DNA from: Microcaldota archaeon
Lineage (GTDB): Archaea; Micrarchaeota; Micrarchaeia; Anstonellales; J096
Assembly (NCBI GenBank): GCA_030550115.1
Contig: JAUQPY010000005.1
Span: 1 to 37,189, forward strand
Length of the DNA: 37,189 nucleotides
Direction of reading: 5' to 3'
The notes beneath the pieces are model-generated. The model searched no databases, had not been told where the DNA came from, and saw only the letters and a program-made list of their open reading frames with translations. A program made the position numbers and the translations under genes. Positions 23,275-32,530 of the stretch are shown in pieces. The stretch's first letter is position 1. Each line of letters opens with the position of its first letter.

Positions 23275-24792
23275 ATGGTATATATAATACTTCTATTCAT
23301 ATTCTTAAGTTTCAGTACATGCAATCTAAATATAGATATAAATTTTCTCGCGATATCTCTTGATAGAGGGAGTTTAGTTCCAGCATATATCAAGTTTGAA
23401 GGTGTTGGGGATAAACTATTCCTTAGAGTTCTTAAGATCACCGGTACTGATACTCAGAGATCTTTTCTTGATGCATACACTCTTGCCAATCCGGGATGCA
23501 ATGTTTATGTTGATATAGATAGTGATGTTGAAGGGGGTTCAGGAGGATTGTTATTTTATATATTAATGAAATATAGAACTAATCGGACAGGAGCCACAGG
23601 AGGCATAGATAGTCAGGGTAATATAATACCTATTAGTGGACTCTATGAGAAAATATTGGTTGGTTCTAAGAAATTTGATAATTTTGTAGTACCTGTGGGA
23701 TCAATCTATCAGTATTATGTAACCAAAGTACTACCATACAATATTACATATGTTTCTAACATAGATGATCTTATATACATTGATGGCAGAGTTTATGGTA
23801 AGAGCTTAGAAACAAGCATATTTAGACTCCCACGACTTCCAAACTCAGAATCTAAGTATAATAATTCAATTATTAAACCTATTTATAATGAATTGAGAGA
23901 GTTTTTCACAAATATTCCAAAAATAGGTATTCATGAGATTGATAACTATTATGATGAGCTTGTTAACATAACTGATAAAATAGCTAATATGGGTTATTAC
24001 TATACAGCGGCAAACTTCCTGTTTCTGGCATCTGCGGAAAAGAACGCTTTGTATCATCTGCACACTAATCAGAGTCCAAGTAGAATTAAGGACCAGGCGA
24101 AGAGATGTCTAGATCAGATCTCTATCCGTGGGAATTCAGAGAATGATATAGCTGCACTAACTCGATACCAATGGGCTAAACAAGCTCTGGACAGGAGTTA
24201 TAATAATCTGCATGAGCAGAGATTCCAACAATACTATGATTATACTCAATCCTATCTATGGTGTAGATTAGCAATTTCACTGTATGAGGATCAATTGGTG
24301 GAATATAGTTCGGATATTGCCAATTTAACACTTGATTGGTTGATTTTGGGTTTTGAAAATCTGGGAGATAGGGACATAGATAGATACAAAATAGCTCTAT
24401 ATTATATCGTTTCTAACCCAGTGTTGGCAGCATACAATCTTGCATTTGTAGTTAGAAAAGACCCATCTCTTAAAGATACATATAGATCCACATGGGCTAA
24501 TATATACGCATCACAAGCTCAATATCTGAGAGAAACTGGAGGGGATTCTACAGAGGTTGTGTACTTAGCAAACAATCTAGAGACCATATTTGGGGAAGGC
24601 GATATAGTTTATAAATTGAAATCGTATTTTGATAGACCAAAAATAAACAGCTATGATCTTTTGAAATTGAAGAATTTAGCTATAGTACTACTATTATTAT
24701 TAGGTTTATATATGTTAGTAAAGCTGACGGATTTCCTACTTAGGATCCTATTAATCATTATCATAGTTCTTGCTGTGGTGATGATGTTATGA
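23275..24792 (+). CDS. Exported membrane-anchored Lon-fold Ser/Lys protease (COG1750-like)
   Basis: A 505-aa protein with an N-terminal signal peptide (about 1-16) and a C-terminal membrane anchor (about 468-505). Residues 20-160 match the proteolytic domain of Lon (S16): the serine lies in EGGSGG (S89) and the lysine in the strand-helix block GGIDSQGNIIPISGLYEK (K126), as in Lon's Ser/Lys dyad. No ATPase domain is attached. The C-terminal 300 residues are helical, possibly repeat-like. The arrangement resembles the archaeal COG1750 proteins, so cleavage would occur outside the cytoplasm without ATP; substrates are unknown. The next gene overlaps by ATGA. Confidence 0.85.
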   Translation: MVYIILLFIFLSFSTCNLNIDINFLAISLDRGSLVPAYIKFEGVGDKLFLRVLKITGTDTQRSFLDAYTLANPGCNVYVDIDSDVEGGSGGLLFYILMKYRTNRTGATGGIDSQGNIIPISGLYEKILVGSKKFDNFVVPVGSIYQYYVTKVLPYNITYVSNIDDLIYIDGRVYGKSLETSIFRLPRLPNSESKYNNSIIKPIYNELREFFTNIPKIGIHEIDNYYDELVNITDKIANMGYYYTAANFLFLASAEKNALYHLHTNQSPSRIKDQAKRCLDQISIRGNSENDIAALTRYQWAKQALDRSYNNLHEQRFQQYYDYTQSYLWCRLAISLYEDQLVEYSSDIANLTLDWLILGFENLGDRDIDRYKIALYYIVSNPVLAAYNLAFVVRKDPSLKDTYRSTWANIYASQAQYLRETGGDSTEVVYLANNLETIFGEGDIVYKLKSYFDRPKINSYDLLKLKNLAIVLLLLLGLYMLVKLTDFLLRILLIIIIVLAVVMML

Positions 24793-25529
24793 ATTTTGTG
24801 AATTACTATAGAGCTAGAAAGAGATATTATAGCATGTTGATATACACTAAAATATATTCTGATATTAAAAATTCTCAGGAACTAGAGATGTTAAGAGAGG
24901 AATTTGATAATGCAAAAAGGGATATACAGGAAGATGAATTACCTCTATTTGATAGGATTCTTGATGTAGAGGATCTCCTTATGAACTGTGATGAGGAGAG
25001 TTTTAAAAAACAGTTCGAATCCAAAACAGGTGAATACTATCAGAAACTTCTGGAAAGAGAAGAGCTATATAGGGCAATATTTGATAAAACCAAGGTAATT
25101 GCAACACTATATTCAATAGAACAGATAAAACCTGTGGTGATAAAAGGAAAGGTTGGGGGGGAATTAGAGATTCAGCATGGTGAGTTGTTAGAACCTCTGC
25201 TGAACTACGTGAACATTTTTGTAAAATACGTAGATGGTAAATTAGTTGATACTGATTCAAATGATTACGATATCATACTGAGTGCACCATACAAGTATAT
25301 AGTTAGAAAATCTGAGAGAGAAAATGTAGATCGGTTGGTTCATGAGATTGAACAGATCCAATTAAAGCTTCAGGTTGAAATTGCCCTTAGACAGATAGAA
25401 GATCCAGATAAAGAGAGGGAGGAGATTTTTAAGGAGAATCAGGAGAGATACCTGAAACTAAGAGCGCTTCTTGAAAATTATGATGTGAATAATTTACTTG
25501 ATAAGGTTAGAGCAGTTTTCAAGAATTAG
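24789..25529 (+). CDS. Coiled-coil protein, unknown, end of the membrane-protease operon
   Basis: A 246-aa highly charged protein without signal peptide or membrane helix. Two long helical stretches (about 25-100 and 180-245) look able to form coiled coils; a small beta-rich segment lies between (about 110-175, including KPVVIKGKVGGELEI). Family not recognised. It begins in an ATGA overlap with the protease gene and overlaps the convergent 161-aa gene by 36 bases. Confidence 0.7.
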   Translation: MNFVNYYRARKRYYSMLIYTKIYSDIKNSQELEMLREEFDNAKRDIQEDELPLFDRILDVEDLLMNCDEESFKKQFESKTGEYYQKLLEREELYRAIFDKTKVIATLYSIEQIKPVVIKGKVGGELEIQHGELLEPLLNYVNIFVKYVDGKLVDTDSNDYDIILSAPYKYIVRKSERENVDRLVHEIEQIQLKLQVEIALRQIEDPDKEREEIFKENQERYLKLRALLENYDVNNLLDKVRAVFKN

Positions 25530-25979
25530 AGGGTTTACAATTAGAGCTCTGTTTCGCGTATCTACTCCTTTACTGAAACTATAATCTATAAATACGTAAA
25601 AGGCATTTGATCTAGAGAATAATTCTGTCTCACAAACATTTCTATTTGATCTTATGTTATTATAATAACACGTATCGTTTGTAAATACGTAAGCCTGATT
25701 GATGAATTTGCCGTAATTATAACCTATACTAGTTACAATATCAACTCCACATTGATATATCATACTATCTCTTTCATCACCAGGAATTATGTATATTAAA
25801 TATAACTCAGAACTATTCTCCAGATTCTCAAGAGTTTTTGAAATAGGAGCTTCTGATAGTGCTATTGATCTATTCAAATCTATATTGAATAATGTTAAAG
25901 ATATAAATATTACTATAATAATTAATGCACTAAGAACTAGTAGTAATTCTGTCCTCATAACTTCTCTCCAGCTCATCAA
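25494..25979 (-). CDS. Membrane-anchored exported protein with four cysteines, unknown
   Basis: A 161-aa protein with one N-terminal membrane segment (about 12-32) and an exported domain of 125 residues. Four cysteines (about 77, 102, 114 and 156) could form two disulfides, as expected outside the cell. Several sequons are present. It may begin at the first ATG (25979) or at the MRTELLL methionine (25958); both lie inside the end of the upstream 641-aa gene, so translation is coupled. Confidence 0.65.
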   Translation of the reverse strand: MMSWREVMRTELLLVLSALIIIVIFISLTLFNIDLNRSIALSEAPISKTLENLENSSELYLIYIIPGDERDSMIYQCGVDIVTSIGYNYGKFINQAYVFTNDTCYYNNIRSNRNVCETELFSRSNAFYVFIDYSFSKGVDTRNRALIVNPLILENCSNLIK

Positions 25980-27855
25980 GAATAGCAGAACATTTGTTCA
26001 TATCATCAAGATTGATATTTAGATATATTATATATAGAGGATCACCTAGTATCAGGATATTTGATTTATCAGTGGTGGTTCTGATCACAACACTATTTGT
26101 TTCTATATCGCTGCATTTCACTTCAGAATCCCCTGATATACACACATCACCAACTCTTCTGAAAAATTTCCTATTAGCCAGACAATCTCTCAATCTTTCA
26201 TCTTCTATTATATACGTACCATTGTGATCCCTTATAGTATTATAGATTTCATATATATTTACGTTAGTTGGAATGAGCGTATAGTAAGAGTATACAAAAT
26301 TGAATATTATTAAGATTATATATGCTGCAAACATATATCGCAGGAGCTTAGCATCTGTTAGAATGGATTTTAAAATGTAAACGATTATGAATAGAAAAGA
26401 TGGTATGAGAAGAGAACTTACAATAGCTAATAATAATCTTAACATATCTACACTGAAATTTCCTAGCCGAGATATGTTTTTGTATATCCAGTATATATTA
26501 ATTGCATAAGATGGTATTTGTCCTTGCTGCTCTTGCGCATAATTAGATTCTATCTTATCTCTAAGTCTGATGGTTCTATTTATAATCTCATCTAACCTAT
26601 CTCCATCTATAGGCCTTGTATACAATCTTTTTAGATCGTTGAACTCTCTAGCCACCTGATCGTCTGCTGGATTTAGAATTATGTAAAGATAATATTTATC
26701 TGTGATTGATTTTTCAAGCATTAAAACATCAGAATAGATTTCTTCAACCTTAGCGGACATATTACGAAATACATCCTCAAAGAATAGCATTCTATCCAGA
26801 TAATATTCAAAATCGCTCATATTTCTTTCAGATAGTTTGTTTCTTAACATATCTCTGAGATTCTTGTATTCATTATAGACTTTAGTGTAATTAGAAAATG
26901 TTATATTTTGAGTTATGCTTGAATACATCCTTTCTATTTCCAGAGATCTATTCAGAGCAAGCTGGAATGGTGCAGATATTCTATTAATTTCCTGATTTAT
27001 AGAGTATATTTTCATTCTGATGGGTGTGTTAGTCTGTATTTTAGATATCGTATCCTTTAGATTAATCAATAAGGGAATTTCTAATCTAGATGTTCTATTC
27101 AATGCGATCGATAGTGCAGAAGTATTGTGTAGTATTGGAAAACACAGATTATAACAGTCAGGACATTCTCTCCCTCCTATTCTTAGAGTAGTGTTCTGCA
27201 TGGTATTTGAATAATTTATAAGAGTTGATATCTGGGATCTTATCTTTGAGATTTCGGAGCTGTAATTATCTAAAGATATGTAACCATTTAAGATTCTGGT
27301 TAGATTTGCTACTATTTCATCTGTTCCTTTACTAGATACAAAAAATGATGTAACTATTGGTTTCATGGAATTGAATAATCTGGTATCACAATCTAATATC
27401 TCGGGTCTGCATATATATAGAGTATAGCAATGATATGGGTCTCGTTGGCATATAGGTTGGTTTATCGGTATTATTCCATCTCCTAGAATAGTTCTACATG
27501 CAAACTCCTCTACTTTACCTAAAAACTTATATCTAGGATTAGTCTCATCATATCTTGATGCATTGAATAACAGTATCAAATCTAATATCTCTTCTCTTAT
27601 GGGTGCAGTCTCCTGAAATACTTGTTTAGCTCTCAATGTTAATATGTATTCTATAGTACGATTATCTTCTATGATCGTATTTGAACATTCCAATAGATTT
27701 GGTATGTTGTTTAAATAGATTATTCTACAAGTTTGATTATTAACCATGAATATTTCATCTTTGTAATTCTTAGGTTCATCAGGTAAGAAATAATCAATTA
27801 TACTACCCCCAACACCGTATGAGTATATTAATAATAATACAATATTCCAAATCAT
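25930..27855 (-). CDS. Large sequon-rich membrane protein, unknown
   Basis: A 641-aa protein with a signal-like start (1-18), a large exported region (20-470), two adjacent membrane helices (471-496, 504-527) and a second exported C-terminal region. About 18 N-X-S/T sequons lie almost entirely in the exported parts, and cysteines cluster (120-156 and CPDCYNLC at 231-238), suggesting a glycosylated, disulfide-bonded surface protein. The exported region is mostly helical, around 260-440 probably coiled coil. I recognise no family. It forms a two-gene operon with the 161-aa gene, and shares a promoter box with psmA. Confidence 0.75.
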   Translation of the reverse strand: MIWNIVLLLIYSYGVGGSIIDYFLPDEPKNYKDEIFMVNNQTCRIIYLNNIPNLLECSNTIIEDNRTIEYILTLRAKQVFQETAPIREEILDLILLFNASRYDETNPRYKFLGKVEEFACRTILGDGIIPINQPICQRDPYHCYTLYICRPEILDCDTRLFNSMKPIVTSFFVSSKGTDEIVANLTRILNGYISLDNYSSEISKIRSQISTLINYSNTMQNTTLRIGGRECPDCYNLCFPILHNTSALSIALNRTSRLEIPLLINLKDTISKIQTNTPIRMKIYSINQEINRISAPFQLALNRSLEIERMYSSITQNITFSNYTKVYNEYKNLRDMLRNKLSERNMSDFEYYLDRMLFFEDVFRNMSAKVEEIYSDVLMLEKSITDKYYLYIILNPADDQVAREFNDLKRLYTRPIDGDRLDEIINRTIRLRDKIESNYAQEQQGQIPSYAINIYWIYKNISRLGNFSVDMLRLLLAIVSSLLIPSFLFIIVYILKSILTDAKLLRYMFAAYIILIIFNFVYSYYTLIPTNVNIYEIYNTIRDHNGTYIIEDERLRDCLANRKFFRRVGDVCISGDSEVKCSDIETNSVVIRTTTDKSNILILGDPLYIIYLNINLDDMNKCSAILDELERSYEDRITTSS

Positions 27856-27876
27856 ATTTTTAAAGATACAAAAAGA

Positions 27877-27885
27877 TTTTTAAAA
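27877..27885. promoter_or_regulatory. Shared bidirectional T/A promoter box
   Basis: TTTTTAAAA is centred about 26 bases from the membrane-protein ATG (27855) and 25.5 from psmA (27907). Confidence 0.65.
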
Positions 27886-27906
27886 TAAACCTAATTATAG
27901 ATAAGC

Positions 27907-28596
27907 ATGTATCCTTCACCACAAGCATATGATAGAGCAATAACTGTTTTTAGTCCTGATGGAAGATTGTTTCAAGTAGAATACGCTAGAGAAGCTGTAA
28001 AGAGAGGATCCCCTAGCATAGGTGCCATATGTAAAGATGGTATTGTTATGATAGCTGCTAAAAAGATAGAGAATAATCTGATAGTAAAAGATAGTATAAA
28101 AAAAATCGATATAATCCACAATCATCTATTCATAGCTACTGCCGGATTGGTTGCTGATGCTAAAAAGGTTCTTGATTATATTACAGATCTATCGCTTGGT
28201 TATAGAAATGCATTTAATGAAGATGTTAGTCCTATATACGTAGTAAAACAGATATCAAATCTATTTCAGAGTTACACCCAGTATGGGGGGGTTAGACCAT
28301 TTGGTATCTCTGTTCTAGTTGCTGGTATGCAAGAATCTAATCCAACTCTATACGAGATAGACCCTTCTGGTGCATATGCTAGCTATCATGCTGTTGTAAT
28401 TGGTAATAAGAAGAAAGAGATCGAATCAGTGTTAAATCAGAAATATGATTACAAACTAAATTTAAATAAATTAGAATCTCTATTGTACGATTCACTTACA
28501 TCTAATAGTGATAAGGAAGAATACAATTATGTAGAGATCCTATCATATAACATCAAAGGTAACAAGCTCTCCTATGAACTCAGATCCTTAAAATGA
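27907..28596 (+). CDS. psmA: Proteasome subunit alpha
   Basis: A 229-aa alpha subunit of the 20S proteasome. The N-terminal gate helix signature is clear: AYDRAITVFSPDGRLFQVEY (residues 8-27), followed by the RG-P-S-I-G block and the central YTQYGGVRPFGIS and DPSGAY motifs. It is about 10-15 residues shorter than usual at the C-terminus. The beta subunit is not in the window. It overlaps the aminotransferase gene by ATGA, an unusual partner. Confidence 0.95.
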   Translation: MYPSPQAYDRAITVFSPDGRLFQVEYAREAVKRGSPSIGAICKDGIVMIAAKKIENNLIVKDSIKKIDIIHNHLFIATAGLVADAKKVLDYITDLSLGYRNAFNEDVSPIYVVKQISNLFQSYTQYGGVRPFGISVLVAGMQESNPTLYEIDPSGAYASYHAVVIGNKKKEIESVLNQKYDYKLNLNKLESLLYDSLTSNSDKEEYNYVEILSYNIKGNKLSYELRSLK

Positions 28597-29579
28597 TCTT
28601 CTCCCCAGATCTAGGTAAATTCGCAGAAACTTTAATTCTCTCTCCTTTTTCTCACTCTTTGAATTATGCAGATGCGATATTCGAAGGTATGAGTATAGTT
28701 GTTGGTAAGAGAATATCAATATTCCACCCAGAATTGAATTATGAGAGAATGCAATATGGAGCAGATTTCATGAAGTATGGTTATAAAATAAATATTGTCA
28801 GGGCAATAAATACAGTTTTCTATCTATACCTTATGAATAACTATCAGAGCAAGAGAGTATATGTAAGACCTCTTTTATATAGAGATAATGATTCGGTAGG
28901 CTTAAGAAACAGCGGATCAACAAAGCTGATGCATGTACTAATGCCTATGGGAGAGTACATTGCTAAGGAAGAATTAAGTGTTCTAGTATCAGAAATTCCT
29001 AGAGAACTACCTTTCGCTAGGATAAAAGCAAGTAGTAACTATCAACTTTCTCTATATGCTCTTAGAGAAGCTAATGGATATGATGAGGTAATTTTCATGA
29101 ACTCAAAAGGTAAGCTCATAGAGGGTTCAGGAGAGAATGTAGTGTTTCTAAAAGATAATACTATATACACAGATAGAGATAACTCTCTTCCTGGAATAAC
29201 TCTAAGATTCGTAGTGAAAATAGCTAAAGAATTAGGATTGGATTTTAAATACGGCTCTTTTGGGCCCGAAGAGATCAGAGATGTAGATCTGGTGATGTTT
29301 ACTGGAAATGCTATTGGTGTGAAAATAGTGAAGAATTTGAGCTGGCGTGGTAATCTTATCTCACCTAAAATGCAGTCATTAGATATCTACCATAAAATCA
29401 GAGATCGTTACAATGAAATATTCATGGGTCAAGATGAACAGTATCATATGTTTCTAGATGAGTTTATAGATATAGATGCTTATAATTCTAATAGAATAGA
29501 TCTTGATAGAAAACCTGAGAGATTTGATAGAGTAGTAAAAGAGAATATCGAGGAATTAGGTATTGCTAAATTCCTGTAG
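28593..29579 (+). CDS. Class IV aminotransferase, branched-chain type
   Basis: A 328-aa fold-type IV PLP enzyme resembling branched-chain amino acid aminotransferase. The PLP lysine is K145 in FARIKASSNYQLS; the following ALREANGYDEVIFMN and EGSGENVV (176-183) and the SLPGIT loop (198-203) are typical of IlvE. D-amino acid aminotransferase or aminodeoxychorismate lyase functions cannot be excluded. No branched-chain biosynthesis genes are near; it is translationally coupled to psmA, so it may deaminate amino acids released by proteolysis (inference). Confidence 0.85.
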   Translation: MIFSPDLGKFAETLILSPFSHSLNYADAIFEGMSIVVGKRISIFHPELNYERMQYGADFMKYGYKINIVRAINTVFYLYLMNNYQSKRVYVRPLLYRDNDSVGLRNSGSTKLMHVLMPMGEYIAKEELSVLVSEIPRELPFARIKASSNYQLSLYALREANGYDEVIFMNSKGKLIEGSGENVVFLKDNTIYTDRDNSLPGITLRFVVKIAKELGLDFKYGSFGPEEIRDVDLVMFTGNAIGVKIVKNLSWRGNLISPKMQSLDIYHKIRDRYNEIFMGQDEQYHMFLDEFIDIDAYNSNRIDLDRKPERFDRVVKENIEELGIAKFL

Positions 29580-29957
29580 TTGTGAGGGCAGATATTTTTT
29601 TAGATTGCCCCATTGTTTCCCTCTCCAATAGAATCTATTACAACTAGGACATCTGTATTTGTTACCGATTCTCTCTAATTTCACATTGCACAAATAGCAA
29701 TATGGGTTTTGGATATCAAGCTTAATCCCACTATTTACAATTTTTTCCAAATTAGTTTTCAGATCCTTACTATCTAAATATATTACATTCTTAACTCTTT
29801 TGCTCAGCTCAAAATCAGAAGTTATCAACACGTCATTATCCTTCAGTAGTTTCACAATCTGATTATCTGTTAGATCAGAAGTGAGGTATACACAGCTTAC
29901 TCCAAACACTCTTAGGATTCTTGCTAATTTTCCATGCATTGCATCAACGTATATCAT
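29556..29957 (-). CDS. Mut7-C RNase domain protein with zinc ribbon
   Basis: A 133-aa protein of the Mut7-C (PF01927-like) family: a PIN-like nuclease half beginning IYVDAMHGKLARILRVFG and LITSDFELSKR (acidic residues D5 and D48), then a zinc ribbon with C87, C90, C103 and C106 followed by RFYWRGKQW, the family's closing motif. It likely cuts RNA; the target is unknown. The start overlaps the nucleotidyltransferase stop by ATGA, and its end overlaps the convergent aminotransferase by 24 bases. Confidence 0.88.
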   Translation of the reverse strand: MIYVDAMHGKLARILRVFGVSCVYLTSDLTDNQIVKLLKDNDVLITSDFELSKRVKNVIYLDSKDLKTNLEKIVNSGIKLDIQNPYCYLCNVKLERIGNKYRCPSCNRFYWRGKQWGNLKKYLPSQLQEFSNT

Positions 29958-30658
29958 CTTAGTTTGTTATATACTTCTATAAGAGACATCTGGTCTCGAT
30001 AGAATTCATAATCTTTAACTCTACCTATATCAGCCCAGAACTCATCCGTTATATAATAATCTATAGGAATTCCTTGATTCAATAATTTAGGGAATACATC
30101 TTTTGCAAAATCCTCCCCTACCCTTATATGATCTAGTATGTTCTTTTTAATCACGTATATACCTGTGTTTATATAGTATGTATAGGTAGGTTTCTCTTCA
30201 AAATTCAGAATTCTGTTATTATCTATCATTGCTACTCCATATTCTATAATTACATTGTGAATCTTCAGGGCAATAGTTAAATTAGATGCCTTAGCTATGT
30301 GATTTGAGTAGATGTTTTTCAGATCAATTGTTGTTATCTGATCTCCCATTAGTACTAGAAAATTGTCTGCAAGATCATCTTTCATTTTTAGCAGACATCC
30401 AGCTGTACCTTCCAATTCTTTCTCCCTATAATACTTTATACCCACCCCATTCCACCTGTTTCCCAGATATTCCTCTATCTGATCACCCAGATGACCTGTG
30501 GCGATAATGACCTTATCAAAACCAGCTCGCTTGACATTACTGAGTACATATTCAATTAGAGTCCATTTACCTACCCTAAGCAATGGTTTTGGTGTATTCT
30601 CTGTATATGGTCTAAGTCTCTGACCTTTACCACCAGCCAGGATAACTACTTTGTACAT
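29954..30658 (-). CDS. Sugar-phosphate nucleotidyltransferase
   Basis: A 234-aa nucleotidyltransferase with the NTP-binding signature AGGKGQRLRPYTENTPKPL (residues 8-26), the GTAGCL element and GDQ metal motif (about 105-107) and the FEEKP motif (about 154-158). It resembles mannose-1-phosphate guanylyl- or glucose-1-phosphate thymidylyl-transferases lacking the C-terminal left-handed beta helix. It would activate a sugar for glycans, consistent with the many N-glycosylation sequons of exported proteins here. The exact sugar is not determinable. Confidence 0.87.
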   Translation of the reverse strand: MYKVVILAGGKGQRLRPYTENTPKPLLRVGKWTLIEYVLSNVKRAGFDKVIIATGHLGDQIEEYLGNRWNGVGIKYYREKELEGTAGCLLKMKDDLADNFLVLMGDQITTIDLKNIYSNHIAKASNLTIALKIHNVIIEYGVAMIDNNRILNFEEKPTYTYYINTGIYVIKKNILDHIRVGEDFAKDVFPKLLNQGIPIDYYITDEFWADIGRVKDYEFYRDQMSLIEVYNKLR

Positions 30659-30680
30659 ATGTAAAATTCATTAGATAGTG

Positions 30681-30687
30681 TTTTAAA
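30681..30687. promoter_or_regulatory. Shared bidirectional T/A promoter box
   Basis: TTTTAAA is centred about 26-27 bases from both divergent ATGs (30658 and 30712). Confidence 0.6.
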
Positions 30688-30711
30688 GGCTTTATAGTAT
30701 TTTTATAGCTT

Positions 30712-31440
30712 ATGATTATTAGGGATTTAAAGGTAACAGTATCTAATAGAACAATCTTACAAGATTTCAATCTGATAGTGAATGACATTGATGTAATAAT
30801 GGGTCCAAATGGATCTGGTAAGAGTACTCTCAGTCGAGTAATAGCAGGAGATTCTGGATATGAGGTATTAGGGAGTATAGAAATAGATGGACAGAACATA
30901 TTACAATACGATGTAGATGAGAGAGTTAATCGATTTGGAATATTCTTATCATTTCAACTTCCTCCATACCTTGAGGGCATAACTCTTAAACAGCTCCTAA
31001 AAAGAATATTCTATAAGAGAAGGGGATATGACGAGAGAGATCTAACTAAAATAAGAGAGTTTAATCAGGAGCTAAAGAGATGGATGGACATTCTTGGTTT
31101 ATCAAATGAGTTTCTAGATAGAGAAGTGAATAAGGATCTCTCGGGAGGGGAGAAAAAGAAGAGCGAGACTCTGCAGCTGCTGATGTTTAAACCCAGATAC
31201 ATAATCTTGGACGAGATAGATTCAGGATTGGATGTGGATTCTCTAAAGAGGATAACTGATGCTATAAACATCTATTATTCCGAAAATAAGCCTAAGATTC
31301 TACTAATAACACATTACAATAGAATTCTCAGATACATAAAACCCACAGCAGTTCACATAATGAAATCAGGGAAAATAGTTAGGAGTGGGGGTGTTGAGTT
31401 GATAGATTTCGTAGAATCACATGGATATGATCCGTTCTGA
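30712..31440 (+). CDS. sufC: SufC, ATPase of Fe-S cluster assembly
   Basis: A 242-aa ABC ATPase of the SUF system. Walker A GPNGSGKS (31-38), the SufC-type LSGGEKKKSE signature (143-152), Walker B YIILDEIDSGLD (163-174) and the switch histidine in LITHYNR (H201) are intact. SufC normally works with the SufB/SufD scaffold, neither of which lies in this window. Its stop lies 20 bases inside sufS. Confidence 0.95.
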   Translation: MIIRDLKVTVSNRTILQDFNLIVNDIDVIMGPNGSGKSTLSRVIAGDSGYEVLGSIEIDGQNILQYDVDERVNRFGIFLSFQLPPYLEGITLKQLLKRIFYKRRGYDERDLTKIREFNQELKRWMDILGLSNEFLDREVNKDLSGGEKKKSETLQLLMFKPRYIILDEIDSGLDVDSLKRITDAINIYYSENKPKILLITHYNRILRYIKPTAVHIMKSGKIVRSGGVELIDFVESHGYDPF

Positions 31441-32530
31441 TTTTCCCATATTATCAAAGTATCCTAGATTAATCTACTTAGATAATGCCGCCACAACTCA
31501 TAAACCCAAATCAGTGATTGATGCTCTATCAGAATTCTATATTAATTATAATGCAAATATCCATAGAGGGGTTTATAGATTGAGTGAAGAGGCCACAGAT
31601 CTTTATGAGAGATCTAGAGAAATCGTAGCTAGATTCATAGGAGCTGAGCCATACCAGATTGTATTTGTTAAAAATGCAACAGAGGCTCTAAATACAGCAA
31701 TATGGAATTTCAGATCACTTGATATACAATCCACAGTATATGAGCATCATAGTATGCTATTACCTATCTATAGATATTCAAAATCCTACAAGCTACATTC
31801 TAGAATAGATGAGATAAAAGGGGATATAATCGCTGTAACTCATGCTAGTAACGTTACCGGAAGAGTTATTGATCTCAAGACAATTAGGGAGAATAATCCG
31901 AATGCAATCATAATAGCTGATGGAACACAATATGTACCGCATATGAGTGTAGACATTAAATCTATCGATGTTGATATGTATGCATTCTCTGGACACAAGA
32001 TGCTCGGACCAACTGGTATAGGAGTACTATACATCAAGAATCCGGAGCAGTATGAACCACTAATGCTAGGAGGAGGAACTGTTAGCAATGTTACTGATAG
32101 CATGTTTAGACTCTTAGATACTGTGGAGAGATATGAGGCTGGAACACCACCTATTGCAGAGGCATATGCTCTTTCTAAAGCTGTAGAATATCTAAGCTCA
32201 AAATTTGAAGATCTATATCAACTAGACCAGAAGATCATCAGAATTGCAAATAAACTATTCCAAGAGTATGAGATATATCCTGTGGAGATGAACATAAACA
32301 TTCCTATCTTCTCTTTCTATTTCCCTTCTGTCCATTCACATGATGTTGCAGAGATGTTAGATACTTATTATGATATTGCCGTTAGATCCGGATATCACTG
32401 TGCTCAGCCATTACACGAGTTCTTAGGTATAGGACCAACTGTTCGAGCAAGTTTCTACATATATAACACAGAAGAAGAATTGTATAAATTTATGAATGCT
32501 TTAAAAAACATCATATTGAAATTTAAATGA
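31421..32530 (+). CDS. sufS: SufS cysteine desulfurase
   Basis: A 369-aa class II cysteine desulfurase supplying sulfur for Fe-S clusters. The PLP lysine is K193 in FSGHKMLGPTG, the catalytic cysteine is C327 in RSGYHCAQPL, and the YLDNAATTHKP start and H110 are conserved. It is about 30-40 residues shorter than bacterial SufS. A second in-frame ATG two codons later (31427) is equally possible. It overlaps sufU by ATGA. Confidence 0.95.
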   Translation: MDMIRSDFPILSKYPRLIYLDNAATTHKPKSVIDALSEFYINYNANIHRGVYRLSEEATDLYERSREIVARFIGAEPYQIVFVKNATEALNTAIWNFRSLDIQSTVYEHHSMLLPIYRYSKSYKLHSRIDEIKGDIIAVTHASNVTGRVIDLKTIRENNPNAIIIADGTQYVPHMSVDIKSIDVDMYAFSGHKMLGPTGIGVLYIKNPEQYEPLMLGGGTVSNVTDSMFRLLDTVERYEAGTPPIAEAYALSKAVEYLSSKFEDLYQLDQKIIRIANKLFQEYEIYPVEMNINIPIFSFYFPSVHSHDVAEMLDTYYDIAVRSGYHCAQPLHEFLGIGPTVRASFYIYNTEEELYKFMNALKNIILKFK

